A stretch of DNA of 64,000 bases, taken from the NCBI RefSeq assembly GCF_000217715.1, contig NC_015658.1:372001-436000 (forward strand), read 5' to 3'. Shown piece after piece: positions 16,073 through 26,400 of the stretch. The notes beneath the pieces are model-generated. The model did not search any database. It was not told the origin of the DNA and was given only the letters and a program-made list of their open reading frames with translations. This stretch comes from Halopiger xanaduensis SH-6. Its GTDB lineage: Archaea > Halobacteriota > Halobacteria > Halobacteriales > Natrialbaceae. How positions within the stretch are numbered: position 1 is the first letter of the stretch; each line of letters begins with the position of its first letter. Position numbers and translations under genes: made by a program.

Positions 16073-17488
16073 TCATCGCAATTTCCCGGAAAGCACCTTC
16101 GACGCGACGAGCACGGGATCCCACGTAGTGTTGAACGGCGGGGCGTACGCGAGGTCGTAGTTCTCGAGGTCGAACACGGTTGCCCCCTCCTCGAGGGCCC
16201 CGACGACCGCGTGACTGCGATGGACGGCGCCCTCGCCGTACTCGCTGACCAAGCTTGCGCCGAGCACGCGTTTGGTGTCGCGGTCGGCGGTCAGCGTGAC
16301 CGTGACGGTCCCGCCGTCGGGGTAGTAGCCCGCGCGGGATTTCGCCGTGATGGTCTCGCTGATCGGATCGAAGCCCGCTTCTCGAGCCTCGTCGTGGTCG
16401 ATGATCCCCGTTCGGGCGGCCTCGACGTCGAACGCTTTGACGGCCGCGGTGCCGGCGATCGCGCCCCCTTCGGTCGGGCGACCGGTGACGGTCTGTCCGA
16501 CTGCGCGGCCGTGGCGGTTGGCGGTCAGCGCGAGCGGGACGTACGCCGGCTCGCCCGTCACGACGTGAGTCGCCTCGGCGCAGTCGCCCGCCGCGTAGAC
16601 GTCGGGAACGTTCGTCTCGCGGTAGGCGTCGGTCTCGATCGCCCCCGTTTCGCCGAGTTCGATCCCGGCGTCTTCGGCGAGCGCCGTTCGCGGCCGAACG
16701 CCGGTTCCGAGCAGCACCATCTCGACCTCGATCCGGTCGTCGTCCGTGACGACGGCCTCGACGCGTTCGTCACCCGAAAGCGTCTCCACCTCGGTGTCGA
16801 GATGTACTGCGACGTCCTGTTCTCGGAGGTGATCGGCGACCGCTTCGCTCGTCGCCTCGCTGAACCCCTTCAGCACGCGATCGCCGCGCTGGAACAGGTT
16901 CACTTCGAATCCGTTCGCGGCCAGCGCCTCGGCCATCTCGATGCCGATGTAGCCGCCGCCGACGACGCCGACGGAGCCGGTACAGTCCTCGAGATATCGG
17001 CAGGCCGGTCCTCTGTCGGGCTGCTGGAGGGATTCACCCTTCCGTGCTCGCGCGACGTACTCGCGGAGTTCCTTCCCGTCGCTCATCGATCCCAGCGTGT
17101 AGACGCCCTCGAGATCGGTCCCGTCGATCGGCGGGACCACCGACTCGGCTCCCGTCGCGATGAGGAGCGAATCGTACGGCTGGACGGTTTCACCGCCGTC
17201 GTGTTCGGCGGTAACCGTTTTTGCGTCGGGATCGATCGCGACGACCTCGTGGCCCGTCCGCAGATCGATGTCGCGCTCTTCGCGGAACTCCTCGGGCGTG
17301 ACTGAGACGAGGTGTTCGAGCGACTGGATCTCGCCCTTGACGTAGTACGGGAGGCCGCAGGCACCGTAGGACACCCACTCGCCTTTCTCGAAGACGACGA
17401 CCTCGAGGTCGGAGGCGTCGCGTTTCGCCTTGCTCGCGGCGGCCATTCCCGCTGCGTCTCCGCCGACGATAACGAACGTGTCGGTCAT
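16073..17488 (-). CDS. CoA-disulfide reductase / NADH oxidase-like flavoprotein
   Basis: 471 residues with two dinucleotide-binding motifs, VIVGGDAAGMAAA at the start for FAD and VGVVGGGYIGIEMAE near 172-186 for NAD(P)H, and the third FAD motif DVYAAGDCAE near 300. The single redox Cys44 in SYGACGLPYYV marks the CoA-disulfide reductase / NADH oxidase / persulfide reductase subgroup. The C-terminal dimerisation domain includes AYAPPFNTTWDP. Members regenerate CoASH or related low-molecular-weight thiols, or reduce O2. Haloarchaea use gamma-glutamylcysteine as their main thiol, so the true substrate is open. No rhodanese extension is present. Confidence 0.88.
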   Translation of the reverse strand: MTDTFVIVGGDAAGMAAASKAKRDASDLEVVVFEKGEWVSYGACGLPYYVKGEIQSLEHLVSVTPEEFREERDIDLRTGHEVVAIDPDAKTVTAEHDGGETVQPYDSLLIATGAESVVPPIDGTDLEGVYTLGSMSDGKELREYVARARKGESLQQPDRGPACRYLEDCTGSVGVVGGGYIGIEMAEALAANGFEVNLFQRGDRVLKGFSEATSEAVADHLREQDVAVHLDTEVETLSGDERVEAVVTDDDRIEVEMVLLGTGVRPRTALAEDAGIELGETGAIETDAYRETNVPDVYAAGDCAEATHVVTGEPAYVPLALTANRHGRAVGQTVTGRPTEGGAIAGTAAVKAFDVEAARTGIIDHDEAREAGFDPISETITAKSRAGYYPDGGTVTVTLTADRDTKRVLGASLVSEYGEGAVHRSHAVVGALEEGATVFDLENYDLAYAPPFNTTWDPVLVASKVLSGKLR

Positions 17489-17771
17489 GCGTACGCGAAC
17501 ATCGGCCAGTCCCTTGAACGATCGCCGACTGGTCCTCCTCGAACCGGAACGGAGTTGATGTCCTCACTGGTTCGGACACGGTGGGGCGTCGGGGAAACCG
17601 ACCGTCGAAAGCCAGACCGGCATCACGAGGACGGCAAGAGCGACGGTCGTTAGCTGTGGGAGTTGGTTTGGAGTCGATATGTTCTCCACTTGAGACCGAA
17701 TAACACCGGGAGTTGAGAGTCTTCTGTGGCGGTCTGTGCATATTTAAGGGCGGGGTTCGAGAGATGCGCCG

Positions 17772-18089
17772 TCAGGACTCGCGCCACTTGTGGCCGCACT
17801 CGACGCAGGTGAACAGCCGAACTTCGTAGGAGCCGCCCGGCTTCGGCATTATCTCGGAGTAGGCTCGGTTGCTGTCGCAGTCGTCCGCCGGACAGGACTC
17901 CTGCATCGTCTCGGTGGAGCCCTGGGTTGCGTCAGCCACGGCGGGTGTCCCGTCGTCCCGCTGTCCATCTTGGGTCGTCATCGCCGCTTCTGCTTGCGAG
18001 TCCCGCGACTCCTTGTTCTCACAGGAGCGACACACCCACGTGTCGCCCTCCGTGTGCATCATCGAACCACACTCGTCGCAGAATTGCAT
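17772..18089 (-). CDS. TFS/RPA12-like zinc-ribbon protein without the acidic cleavage pair
   Basis: 105 residues. An N-terminal zinc ribbon (FCDECGSMM ... WVCRSCENK) and a C-terminal ribbon (ESCPADDC ... TCVECGHKWRES) reproduce the two-ribbon layout of transcription factor S and RpoM/RPA12. In cleavage-competent TFS the C-terminal loop carries an Asp-Glu pair that reaches the RNA polymerase active site; here that loop reads PKPGGSYEVRLF, without the pair. The linker (about 30-65) is long and low in complexity. It is therefore probably a regulatory TFS paralogue rather than a transcript-cleavage factor. The ATG at 18089 follows an AT-rich stretch. The interval 17489-17771 has no gene. Confidence 0.82.
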   Translation of the reverse strand: MQFCDECGSMMHTEGDTWVCRSCENKESRDSQAEAAMTTQDGQRDDGTPAVADATQGSTETMQESCPADDCDSNRAYSEIMPKPGGSYEVRLFTCVECGHKWRES

Positions 18090-18267
18090 ATAAGGTAGAA
18101 ATACACGGTTGCGGATATATGTGTTAACTTTCGATCCGTCGTGGATTTCAGGTAACTGCTCATACTGATTGTACTAAGTTCGAAGAGGCAACAGGCAGCG
18201 TTTGATCTTGCCCGCCATCTATCAACTAGCCACGGGGTGTAGTAGATATGGCTCAGAATCTCGGAAG

Positions 18268-18429
18268 GTCGAGTTCGAGCGGCTGCACACCAACGGCGAA
18301 GGCAGGACGGGGATCGGCTTAGCGCTGTGTGCACGCATCGTCAAGCTCCACGGCGGCGAGATCTGGATCGACTCTGAACTCGGCGATGAATCGACGTTTT
18401 CGTTTACGCTGCCGGCTGCCGACACATGA
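18268..18429 (+). pseudogene. Histidine kinase C-terminal fragment
   Basis: Fifty-three codons reading VEFERLHTNGEGRTGIGLAL, then a segment with IVKLHGGEIWIDSE and STFSFTLPAADT. This is the G2 box and final strands of a HATPase domain, very close to the same segment of the three full-length kinases in the window. The H box, N box and G1 box are missing, so it is a relic. It shows that this kinase family has expanded and decayed here. Confidence 0.8.
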
Positions 18430-18459
18430 ACATCGCGTACTGGTAGATACCTTCCACAG

Positions 18460-18554
18460 AACGGCTATTGAAGCTGCTGAATATGCGCTATCTATTCAGC
18501 AAGGCCTGATCGAGCTACCGATCCACTGTCGAGAGCGACCTGCTGCATACAGAC
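18460..18554 (-). repeat. Dispersed MITE-like repeat, copy E
   Basis: The reverse strand reads CTGTATGCAGCAGGTCGCTC then GACAGTGGATCGGTAGCTCG, and continues ATCAGGCCTTGCTGAATAGA. It is collinear with copies at 46266-46404 and 50224-50355. It lies directly after the kinase fragment. From 18555 to 18751 there is no gene. Confidence 0.6.
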
Positions 18555-18751
18555 CATAGATGCAGCAAACAGGCGCCGATTCGTGCTGAAGCGACTCATT
18601 AGTAGACTAGTAAACTGAACGACGAGAATTATGTTAGTTTGAGGAATAATCTGGTCGTTCTGTAAGATAGTAAGGCTACGATATTTTCAGAGCCTTGATT
18701 ACATCTAGGAGTATATTTATAATGTTTTGGTTGCACAACGGACATATAAGT

Positions 18752-21385
18752 ATGAGTGACGGTATTCCAGACATGTTGTTAAGTTCATCGTCAGTTCAAC
18801 CCAGACGGGGATTTTTAGCTACGCTAACAGCTTCCGCTAGTCTACCTATATTCTCTAGTGGAAGTGGAGCGGTGCAAAATAATCAGGGTACAAGCACGGA
18901 TATACCACTACAAAATACGTCTGGGCAAACGCAGTCTGAAATCCCACCGTACCCGGACGATCCGTTTATCCAACCCGCTTATGGTATCCAATATATACTG
19001 GGATGGGAAAATCACGGCTGGGAGAGTGTCAGTTCAGAACAAATCCAGCAGACAGTACTCGGTCTCCATCCAGACGTGCTCGCCTTTGACCAGTTACTCA
19101 AATACGAGGACGGCGAAATTGAGTTCTCCTTTCCAGGCGGGAATTATCGAGCCCAATTGAATCTCGCGCAGGATTTGGAACTTCCCGCGACGTCGGGAAT
19201 GAATGTTCACATCGCCTCAGACGAGGCGGAAGCGCGTTCCCGATATGGTCCCATTATCGAGGAATCAGAGTGGGCGTTTCCTGACGGCACACCGGTGGAG
19301 TCACCGCAGGATATCCTCGGCAGAACGTTCGATGGCAACCCGCATGAGACCGCGTATGAATTCGAAACGTTGGGTACACCCTCGGTATTCGCTCCGGGCG
19401 GACTAGAGCTAATGCTCCATGCTACCGTTACACAGCTTGAGAAAGGATATTCTGGGTTTTTCATCGATGGCGTTGGTGTATTCCGTCTCCACGGCCTTGA
19501 CTTCTCTCGGTGGGCCCGGGCTGCGTTTCGGACCCACCTCCAATCACTTTCCGAGGCTCGATTGTCCACGCTATCGATTAACGACCCAGAATCATTCGAT
19601 ATCCGAGAATACCTGAAGGCTAATGATCTAACGCCGGATGACGATATCGACCCGCGAGAAGACCCTGTTTTCCGGGAGTATCTTCTCCATCAACACCAAG
19701 GTATCGATAATTGGTTTGATGACTATCGAAAACACATAAATGAACAGTTTCCTGAGCGAACTGAAAATGGAGATCTCGTATTATATGCAAACCAATTCAC
19801 CGGCAATCTACAGAATCCACAAGCACCGAATATCTACATCAGCGATTCAATGGACGTAATCTACACGGAACTGTTCCCGACTGGTGATCCAGCAGCCGAT
19901 GTGAATTACAAAATCATGCGGTCTGTCGGGAACTTCTCGAAGCCGGTTCTTGCGAAAGGAACGTTGGCACCCGCTCAGCAACGTCTACCAGACGGTATGG
20001 ATACGGATTCCTCAAATACCATGTTCCAGCGGTTTCAACTGGCAGAAGCGTATTCCACTGGGACTCGCTTACAGTTACCACTGACGAACAGGATGGGGTA
20101 CTCTGAAGAGGATTCTGTGACGAACTGGGTCGGGCCTAATGGCACTGTCCCCGATGAACTATCCTCATTTATAGACTTTGTCTGGGCCCACAAACGATTT
20201 TTAACCGATATCGAACCAGCAGGAAATATTGCGCTGATTTGGTCCCTCCCTACCCACGTCTGGCGACGGGAACCGTCCTGGCAAATTTCTGATGACGGCG
20301 AGGAGGGTCTAATTAATTCGTTCACCCGGACCGCGAGAATTCTCCGGGAAGCAGGCTTTACCTACGATGTTCTTACGTTCGGCCATCCGCGCCTCTGGGA
20401 TGATAGCATCCAATTAGACCGACTCAAGGAGTATGAAACGGTGGTCCTCGCTGGCGTCGAATGTGTGTCCGATAGGCAAGTTTCGGCACTACAGACTTAT
20501 CTTGATAATGGTGGCACGGTTCTCTGTACAGGCCCTGTTCCTGATCGAGATGCAATGTACGAACCTCGTAGCGACGTTGCAGCAATCTTCGATAGCGATA
20601 ATGCGACAGTATTAGACGGGGTTACCGGCACCCAACGAGAGTCACAAGATGAATCTCTACTCAGTGTGTTAGCGGACAGTGGTGTTGACCCCACCCGCCA
20701 GATGGATGATTCGAATATTGCGATTCATTCACATAGTCAGTCCGACCCAGATAGATACGTGATTCCCCTAGTGAACTACGACTACGATCCGGAAACCGAT
20801 TCATTCTCAACGAAGTCTGATATCCGTGTACGCCTCCCAAAAATGGATAGCATGGAATTCGCCGTTCGGTATTATTCACCAGTAAAAATCACTGATTTGG
20901 GAGTTTCTGAACGAGACGGTTCCCCTTATGTGACCGTACCAGAACTAGTCGAATGGGGGTTTATTGTGGTGGCCAAGACTCGCGAGGATTTAGAGCCGAC
21001 CACCTCAGAACAGTCCGCTCTTGATGCGGTTGAAAATGCACGCGAATCACTCGAAAAAGCAAAAGAGCAGGGGCAATCCACCGATGTGGCACTCGTAACT
21101 GCAAAGTCAAAATTGCAAGCCGCAGAAATAGCCATGTCATTTGACTCTTATGAACAGGCCAAAGCGGCTGCGGCCGAAGCTATCGATGCTGTGGTTAGTG
21201 ACGGAACTGATGAAGAAGGTGTATCTGACGATCAAAATACTACTGACAGCAGTGGAACAGACACACAAGATGTTACTGCAGATGATACTTCTGGGTTCGG
21301 AATTGCAAGTACAGCCACAGCACTCGGAAGCGTAGCATACCTATTGAAAAGTCGACTAACTGACGCTGAGACAGATTCTTCGTAA
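18752..21385 (+). CDS. Tat-exported, membrane-anchored glycoside-hydrolase-like protein (GH42-type layout)
   Basis: 877 residues from the ATG at 18752; an earlier in-frame TTG/ATG extension is AT-rich and unlikely. RRGFLATLTASASLP is a Tat signal. Residues of about 60-480 look like a TIM-barrel hydrolase: LGLHPDVLAFDQLL, YSGFFIDGVGVFRLHG, DVIYTELFP, and EPAGNIALIWS-type strands. Residues of about 500-640 resemble a class I glutamine-amidotransferase-like fold (YETVVLAGVECVSDRQVSAL, then LDNGGTVLCTGPVP), as in the trimerisation domain of GH42 beta-galactosidases. A helical segment (about 770-830) precedes a Thr/Ser/Asp-rich stalk and a final hydrophobic helix SGFGIASTATALGSVAYLL. Codon and base use is visibly less GC-rich than the neighbours, which suggests recent transfer. 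The catalytic acids are not assigned with confidence. Confidence 0.7.
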   Translation: MSDGIPDMLLSSSSVQPRRGFLATLTASASLPIFSSGSGAVQNNQGTSTDIPLQNTSGQTQSEIPPYPDDPFIQPAYGIQYILGWENHGWESVSSEQIQQTVLGLHPDVLAFDQLLKYEDGEIEFSFPGGNYRAQLNLAQDLELPATSGMNVHIASDEAEARSRYGPIIEESEWAFPDGTPVESPQDILGRTFDGNPHETAYEFETLGTPSVFAPGGLELMLHATVTQLEKGYSGFFIDGVGVFRLHGLDFSRWARAAFRTHLQSLSEARLSTLSINDPESFDIREYLKANDLTPDDDIDPREDPVFREYLLHQHQGIDNWFDDYRKHINEQFPERTENGDLVLYANQFTGNLQNPQAPNIYISDSMDVIYTELFPTGDPAADVNYKIMRSVGNFSKPVLAKGTLAPAQQRLPDGMDTDSSNTMFQRFQLAEAYSTGTRLQLPLTNRMGYSEEDSVTNWVGPNGTVPDELSSFIDFVWAHKRFLTDIEPAGNIALIWSLPTHVWRREPSWQISDDGEEGLINSFTRTARILREAGFTYDVLTFGHPRLWDDSIQLDRLKEYETVVLAGVECVSDRQVSALQTYLDNGGTVLCTGPVPDRDAMYEPRSDVAAIFDSDNATVLDGVTGTQRESQDESLLSVLADSGVDPTRQMDDSNIAIHSHSQSDPDRYVIPLVNYDYDPETDSFSTKSDIRVRLPKMDSMEFAVRYYSPVKITDLGVSERDGSPYVTVPELVEWGFIVVAKTREDLEPTTSEQSALDAVENARESLEKAKEQGQSTDVALVTAKSKLQAAEIAMSFDSYEQAKAAAAEAIDAVVSDGTDEEGVSDDQNTTDSSGTDTQDVTADDTSGFGIASTATALGSVAYLLKSRLTDAETDSS

Positions 21386-21664
21386 CTCTTGGCGGTCCCC
21401 GACGCAATTTACGGCTCTGTGTAACTAGATTTTCTAGATCTTGTACGATGTTCTTGACAGGTAATGTGTAATACAGTAAGGTGCTCAGTACGTGAGTTCC
21501 CTGTACTGAACGATCCATGAGTCCCCTATACTGAGCGTTCCGGTGCTTCTCGGTAGATGGATAGACTGTACTGAATTCGTGCGCTGTATTCAGCACGGCT
21601 GCTGAAACCTATCTCTGCGTGAGGGTTTCAACAAGGCCAGATATCAAGAATACAGAAATACGTT

Positions 21665-23218
21665 TTATATAACGGAATCAGCCACTGCTGGGAGAGTGAA
21701 CGAGAAGGTCGATCCCTCACCAGGTTCGGACTCAACCCATATCTCTCCACCGTGACGTTCAACAATCCGTTCGCAGACTGCAAGGCCAATGCCTGTTCCC
21801 GCATACTCACCATCGGCGTGCAGCCCCTCGAAGACCTCGAATATCTGTTCCTGATCCTCGGGATCGATTCCGATTCCGTGGTCAGCGACAGATACTACCC
21901 ACTCTTCGCCATTCCGTTCGGCAGAAACGTGTACTCGCGGCGGCTCTTCACCACTGTATTTGATCGCGTTCGACAACAGATTCTGGACCAGTTGGCGCAG
22001 CTGGTTTTCATCCCCTTTCACACGGGGAAGCCGGTCTGCGGTTATTTCTGCCCCGCTCTCTTCGATTGTTACTTGTAAGTCCTCACAGACATCGTCGAAC
22101 ACGCTATCGAGATCGACCGGTCTAAACTCGCTGCCCATCGTTTCGATTCGGGAATACTGGAGTAGTCCATCGATCATTGAACGCATACGCTCGGCACCGT
22201 CCAGAGCATACTCGAAGAGTTCCTTCCCCTCCTCGTCGAGTTTCTCCCCGTATCGGCGTTCGATGAGTTGGAGGTAAGACGAAACCATCCGCAGTGGCTC
22301 TTGCAGATCATGTGAGGCAGCATAAGCGAATTGCTCCAAGCGCTTATTCGATTCCTCGAGGTCGGCAACTAACTGTTCAAGTTTCTCCTCGTACTGCTTG
22401 CGCTCAGTGATGTCCTGAGTCATCGCCAAGATGGCGTACACATCACCGTCGTCATCGGTCAACGGGTGCGTCCGAAACTCGAACACGCGTCCTTGCACCG
22501 TCAACTCGAACGACGTCGGCTCGCCAGCGAGCGTCTCACGATAGTTCGACTCGATCATTTCTAGAATCTCGCCCGAATACACGTCTTGAATCTGTTCACC
22601 CTGGAGATCTTCAGCGCCAAAATCGAGCGGTTCGAAGCCCTGCCCGCCGACGATTGTATAACGTAACTCGTCATCCAAGAGCGCGACCGCGCCGTTCGGG
22701 AAGTTCTCCGCGAGCGTCCGGTATCGTTGCTCGGATTCTTGGAGTTGGTCGACAGTTTCTTCAAGCTCTGCCTGTGTTTCCTGTAGCTCTTGGTTCCGCT
22801 GTTTAAGCGTATATGTCCGTGTTTTGGCCCGTGCGTCGTGTCTCCCTGCGCCGGTACCGGCGACGGCGGCGAGCGCCGGCAGGATGAGGAAGTTGTGAGC
22901 CGGATCGTTCAAATCGGCAACGAGTGCGATGAAGACGAGGATGCCGACCATCACCGCGACTGCGCGGAAACACCAAACGGCGACGGTATCGAAGAATTCG
23001 GGCCGGATATCGGTCTGCGGTAGGCGATAGCCCCAATAGAAGAGCATGATACCAGCCCCACCAACCAGAATAGTAACGATCAGTTCCTCCGCAAGCGGTG
23101 TCGGTCTCGAGAGACTTACCAACGGCCATACAAAACTCAGGACAATATACATGCTCCCGAGACCTAAGATAGCACGCCGCCCAACAATAGTTGAAAGAAT
23201 ACCGATCACGGGCTTCAT
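21665..23218 (-). CDS. Membrane-bound PAS histidine kinase
   Basis: 517 residues. Four hydrophobic helices (about 15-35, 45-65, 80-105 and 110-125) are followed by a coiled coil (LKQRNQELQETQAELEETVD), one PAS domain (about 165-285, ending MTQDITERKQYEEKL), a HisKA helix with the phospho-acceptor near residue 303 in YAASHDLQEPLRM, and a HATPase domain with N box NLLSNAIKYS, G1 VADHGIGI and G2 GTGIGLA. It is an orphan: no response regulator is adjacent. The kinase core is nearly the same as those at 23497 and 50505. It is divergent from the 23497 kinase, and the 280-bp gap holds both promoters. The gap 21386-21664 has no gene but contains a CGTGCTGAATACAG repeat piece on the reverse strand. 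Confidence 0.93.
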   Translation of the reverse strand: MKPVIGILSTIVGRRAILGLGSMYIVLSFVWPLVSLSRPTPLAEELIVTILVGGAGIMLFYWGYRLPQTDIRPEFFDTVAVWCFRAVAVMVGILVFIALVADLNDPAHNFLILPALAAVAGTGAGRHDARAKTRTYTLKQRNQELQETQAELEETVDQLQESEQRYRTLAENFPNGAVALLDDELRYTIVGGQGFEPLDFGAEDLQGEQIQDVYSGEILEMIESNYRETLAGEPTSFELTVQGRVFEFRTHPLTDDDGDVYAILAMTQDITERKQYEEKLEQLVADLEESNKRLEQFAYAASHDLQEPLRMVSSYLQLIERRYGEKLDEEGKELFEYALDGAERMRSMIDGLLQYSRIETMGSEFRPVDLDSVFDDVCEDLQVTIEESGAEITADRLPRVKGDENQLRQLVQNLLSNAIKYSGEEPPRVHVSAERNGEEWVVSVADHGIGIDPEDQEQIFEVFEGLHADGEYAGTGIGLAVCERIVERHGGEIWVESEPGEGSTFSFTLPAVADSVI

Positions 23219-23496
23219 CGCTTGCGGAAAATGGCTCCACTCAGTTATGGCTGCTGGATCACATCCTCAATAGATCCGCTCACAGAGTGACAAATACCAG
23301 ATAAGATCTTTTACTGGCCGCAACGTTCACTCAGTGCTCAGCATCAACGTCAACCACACAACTATCTCATCCAATATAGCCGGCCGTTCAAACGGAGGAG
23401 GTGAAGAAACATCAGTCTCCCTCTCTTTCACGCAACTAGTCCACTTCCTGTTCTGTTGACGGAACTCTTTTTGACACTCCGTTATTGAAACCCAGT

Positions 23497-26400
23497 ATGG
23501 CTTCTGACCGGGTGACGGACTCCGAGACTCTCAGTGCAGTCGCCAGCACAGGGTCAGTCCATGAACCCGTCACGACGAGCGAAATCGCCGACATACTCGG
23601 ATGTTCTCGGCGCACTGTCTACAACAATCTCGAGGAACTTCACGACCGCGGTGCGGTTCACACGAAGAAAGTTGGTGCCCAGGCGCGTGTCTGGTGGCGT
23701 CCTGCTAACACCTCGAACGAGCATCCCATATCCGTCAGCGGTGAGGAGAAGTACCGAACGTTGTTCGAATCCATCAATCAGGGGTTTTGTATCATCGAGA
23801 TGCTGTTCGATGATACGGGCGATCCCGTTGATTTTCGCTTTCTGGAGACAAATCCGGCGTTCGAGGAACTGACCGGATTGAGAGACGCAGAGGGCGAACG
23901 GATGCACGATTTGGAGCCTGAGCACGAGCAATATTGGTTCGACCGCTACGGTGAAGTCGTCCAGACAGGTGTGCCAGTAGAATTCGAAGCAGAGGCAGAA
24001 GCATTAGACCGCTGGTACGACGTGTACGCATTTCCGTTTGGAGACCACGAGAGCCAGCAAGTCGCGGTCCTTTTCGACGATATAACTGAGCGCAAGCAGG
24101 CCGAGGCGAAACTTCAGACGAGCAAAGAACGATTCCGTGCACTGGTCACTGCCAGCTCGGACGTGGTGTATCGCATGAGCCCCGATTGGAGCGAGATGCA
24201 AGAACTCGAGGGTAAAGAGTTCCTCGCTGATACGGACGAACCGATCAGCGACTGGCTCGATAAATACATTCATCCGGACGAACAGCCGCGAGTCACCGAG
24301 GCCATCGACGAAGCAATCCGGACGAAAAGTACGTTCGAGTTGGAACACCGGGTGGAACGGGACGACGGGAGCACGGGCTGGACGTTCTCGCGTGCGGTCC
24401 CGATGCTGGACGAGGACGGTGAGATCGAGGAATGGATCGGCATGGCGAGCGATATTACCGAACGGAAACAGCACGAGCGGGAACTCGAACGGTCCGAGCA
24501 ACGCTACCGGACTATCGCCGAGCACGTTCCGAACGGGCTCGTCACGCTGTTCGATCACGACCTTGAGTACACGCTGGCTGCGGGTCGGGGCTTCAACCGG
24601 ATTCCCGTCGAGCCCGATGACCTTGAGGGGACGAAGTTCCACGAGGTCTGGCCCGACGAGATCGCCGCCGAACTCCGACCGGTGTTTCAGGCTGCCCTCG
24701 CGGGCGAAGAACACTCGGTCGAACTCGAGTACGCCGGCCACGAATGGATCCTCCACGCGGTCCCGATCACCGACGAGCGCGGCGAGGTCTTTGCCGGGAT
24801 GACGATGGCCCAAGACATCACCGAGCAGAAGGAGCGCGAACGGTACCTCCGGGACGCCAAATCCCAGCTCGAAGCGGCGACGGAGGCAGGTGCGGTCGGG
24901 ACGTGGGAGTGGGACGTCCGGACCGACGAGATGGTCGTCGGCCCGTCGTTCGCCCGGACGTTCGGCGTCAATCCAGACGCGGCGCAGCAGGGGGTCTCGC
25001 TCGACCGGTTCATTGACGCCATCCACGAGGACGACCGCGACCGGGTGGTCACTGAGATCGAAGCGGCCGTCGAAACCTGCGGCGAATACGAGTCCGAGTA
25101 CCGCGTGTGGAACGCCGACGGCGAGCTGCGCTGGGTCGTCGCCCGCGGCCGCGTTGAGTGTGACGATGACGGCGAGCCGCTGACGTTCCCCGGCGCGCTG
25201 ACCGACATCACTGAGCGCAAGCGCGCCGAACTCGAGCGCCGGCGCAACGAGGAGCAACTCCAGACACTGTTCGAAACTCTCCCGGTCGGCGTCGTCGTCG
25301 CCGACGCAGACGGGTCGCTGATCAGAACCAACGACACGACCAAGGAGATTTGGGGTGGCGACATATTAGACGCCGACTCGGTAGCGGAGTACGAACAGTA
25401 CTCGGTCCGATGGGCGGACTCGGGCGAGTCGGTGGCAGCCGAGGAGATGACGATGAGCCGTGTCCTCGACGGGGAAGAGGTTCGGGAGCCGGACATCTTC
25501 GAGATCGCGGTCGACGATGGCGAACGCCGAATCGTCCGCATCGAGGGAATGCCGGTTCGGAGCCCCGACGGCGACGTAACTCGGGGCGTCATCACGATTA
25601 CGGACATCACCGACCGCCGCGAGTACCAGCGCAAACTCGCCGAAAGCGAACGCCGGTACCGGACGCTCATTGAGAACTTCCCAGAGGGCGCGGTTGGTCT
25701 CTTTGACGAGGACCTCGAGTACACGGCCGTCGGCGGACAACTACTCGATGAAATCGGGATTGATCCGGACGAGCGCGTCGGAAACACCATCATGGACATC
25801 CACTCGAGCGATTGGGTGGACGAAATCAAGCCGTACTTCCACGCGGCGCTTGAGGGAGAGTCGAACGAGTTCGACCTCGAACTGTACGATCGGCACCTCT
25901 ACGCCCATACGTTGCCGGTCAGAAACGGCGACGATGAGATCTTCGCCGGCATGATCGTCGTTCAAAACGTCACCGAACGCCGCGAGTACCAGCGGAAACT
26001 CGAGGAGTCCAACGAGCGGTTGGAACAGTTCGCCTACGCGGCCTCCCACGATCTGCAAGAGCCGTTGCGGATGGTCACAAGCTACCTCCAGCTCATCGAG
26101 AAGCGCTACGCCGACGCTTTCGACGAGGACGGCGAGGAGTTCCTCGAGTACGCCGTGGACGGGGCCGAGCGCATGCGCGAGATGATCGACGCCTTACTCG
26201 AGTACTCGCGGATCGAGACACGGGGCGATCCGTTCGAGCCCGTCGACCTGAACGAGATTCTCGAGGATGTACGCACGGATCTCCAGGTTCAGATTGCAGA
26301 GAGCGATGCCGACATTACGGTCGAGGAACTTCCCCATCTCGAGGGCGACGCCAGCCAGCTCCGACAGTTATTCCAGAACTTGCTCGACAACGCGATCACG

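Noticed and set aside
16211-17305. Long forward frame opposite the flavoprotein gene
   Set aside because: Antisense shadow; no conserved segments, whereas the reverse frame has FAD and NAD motifs.
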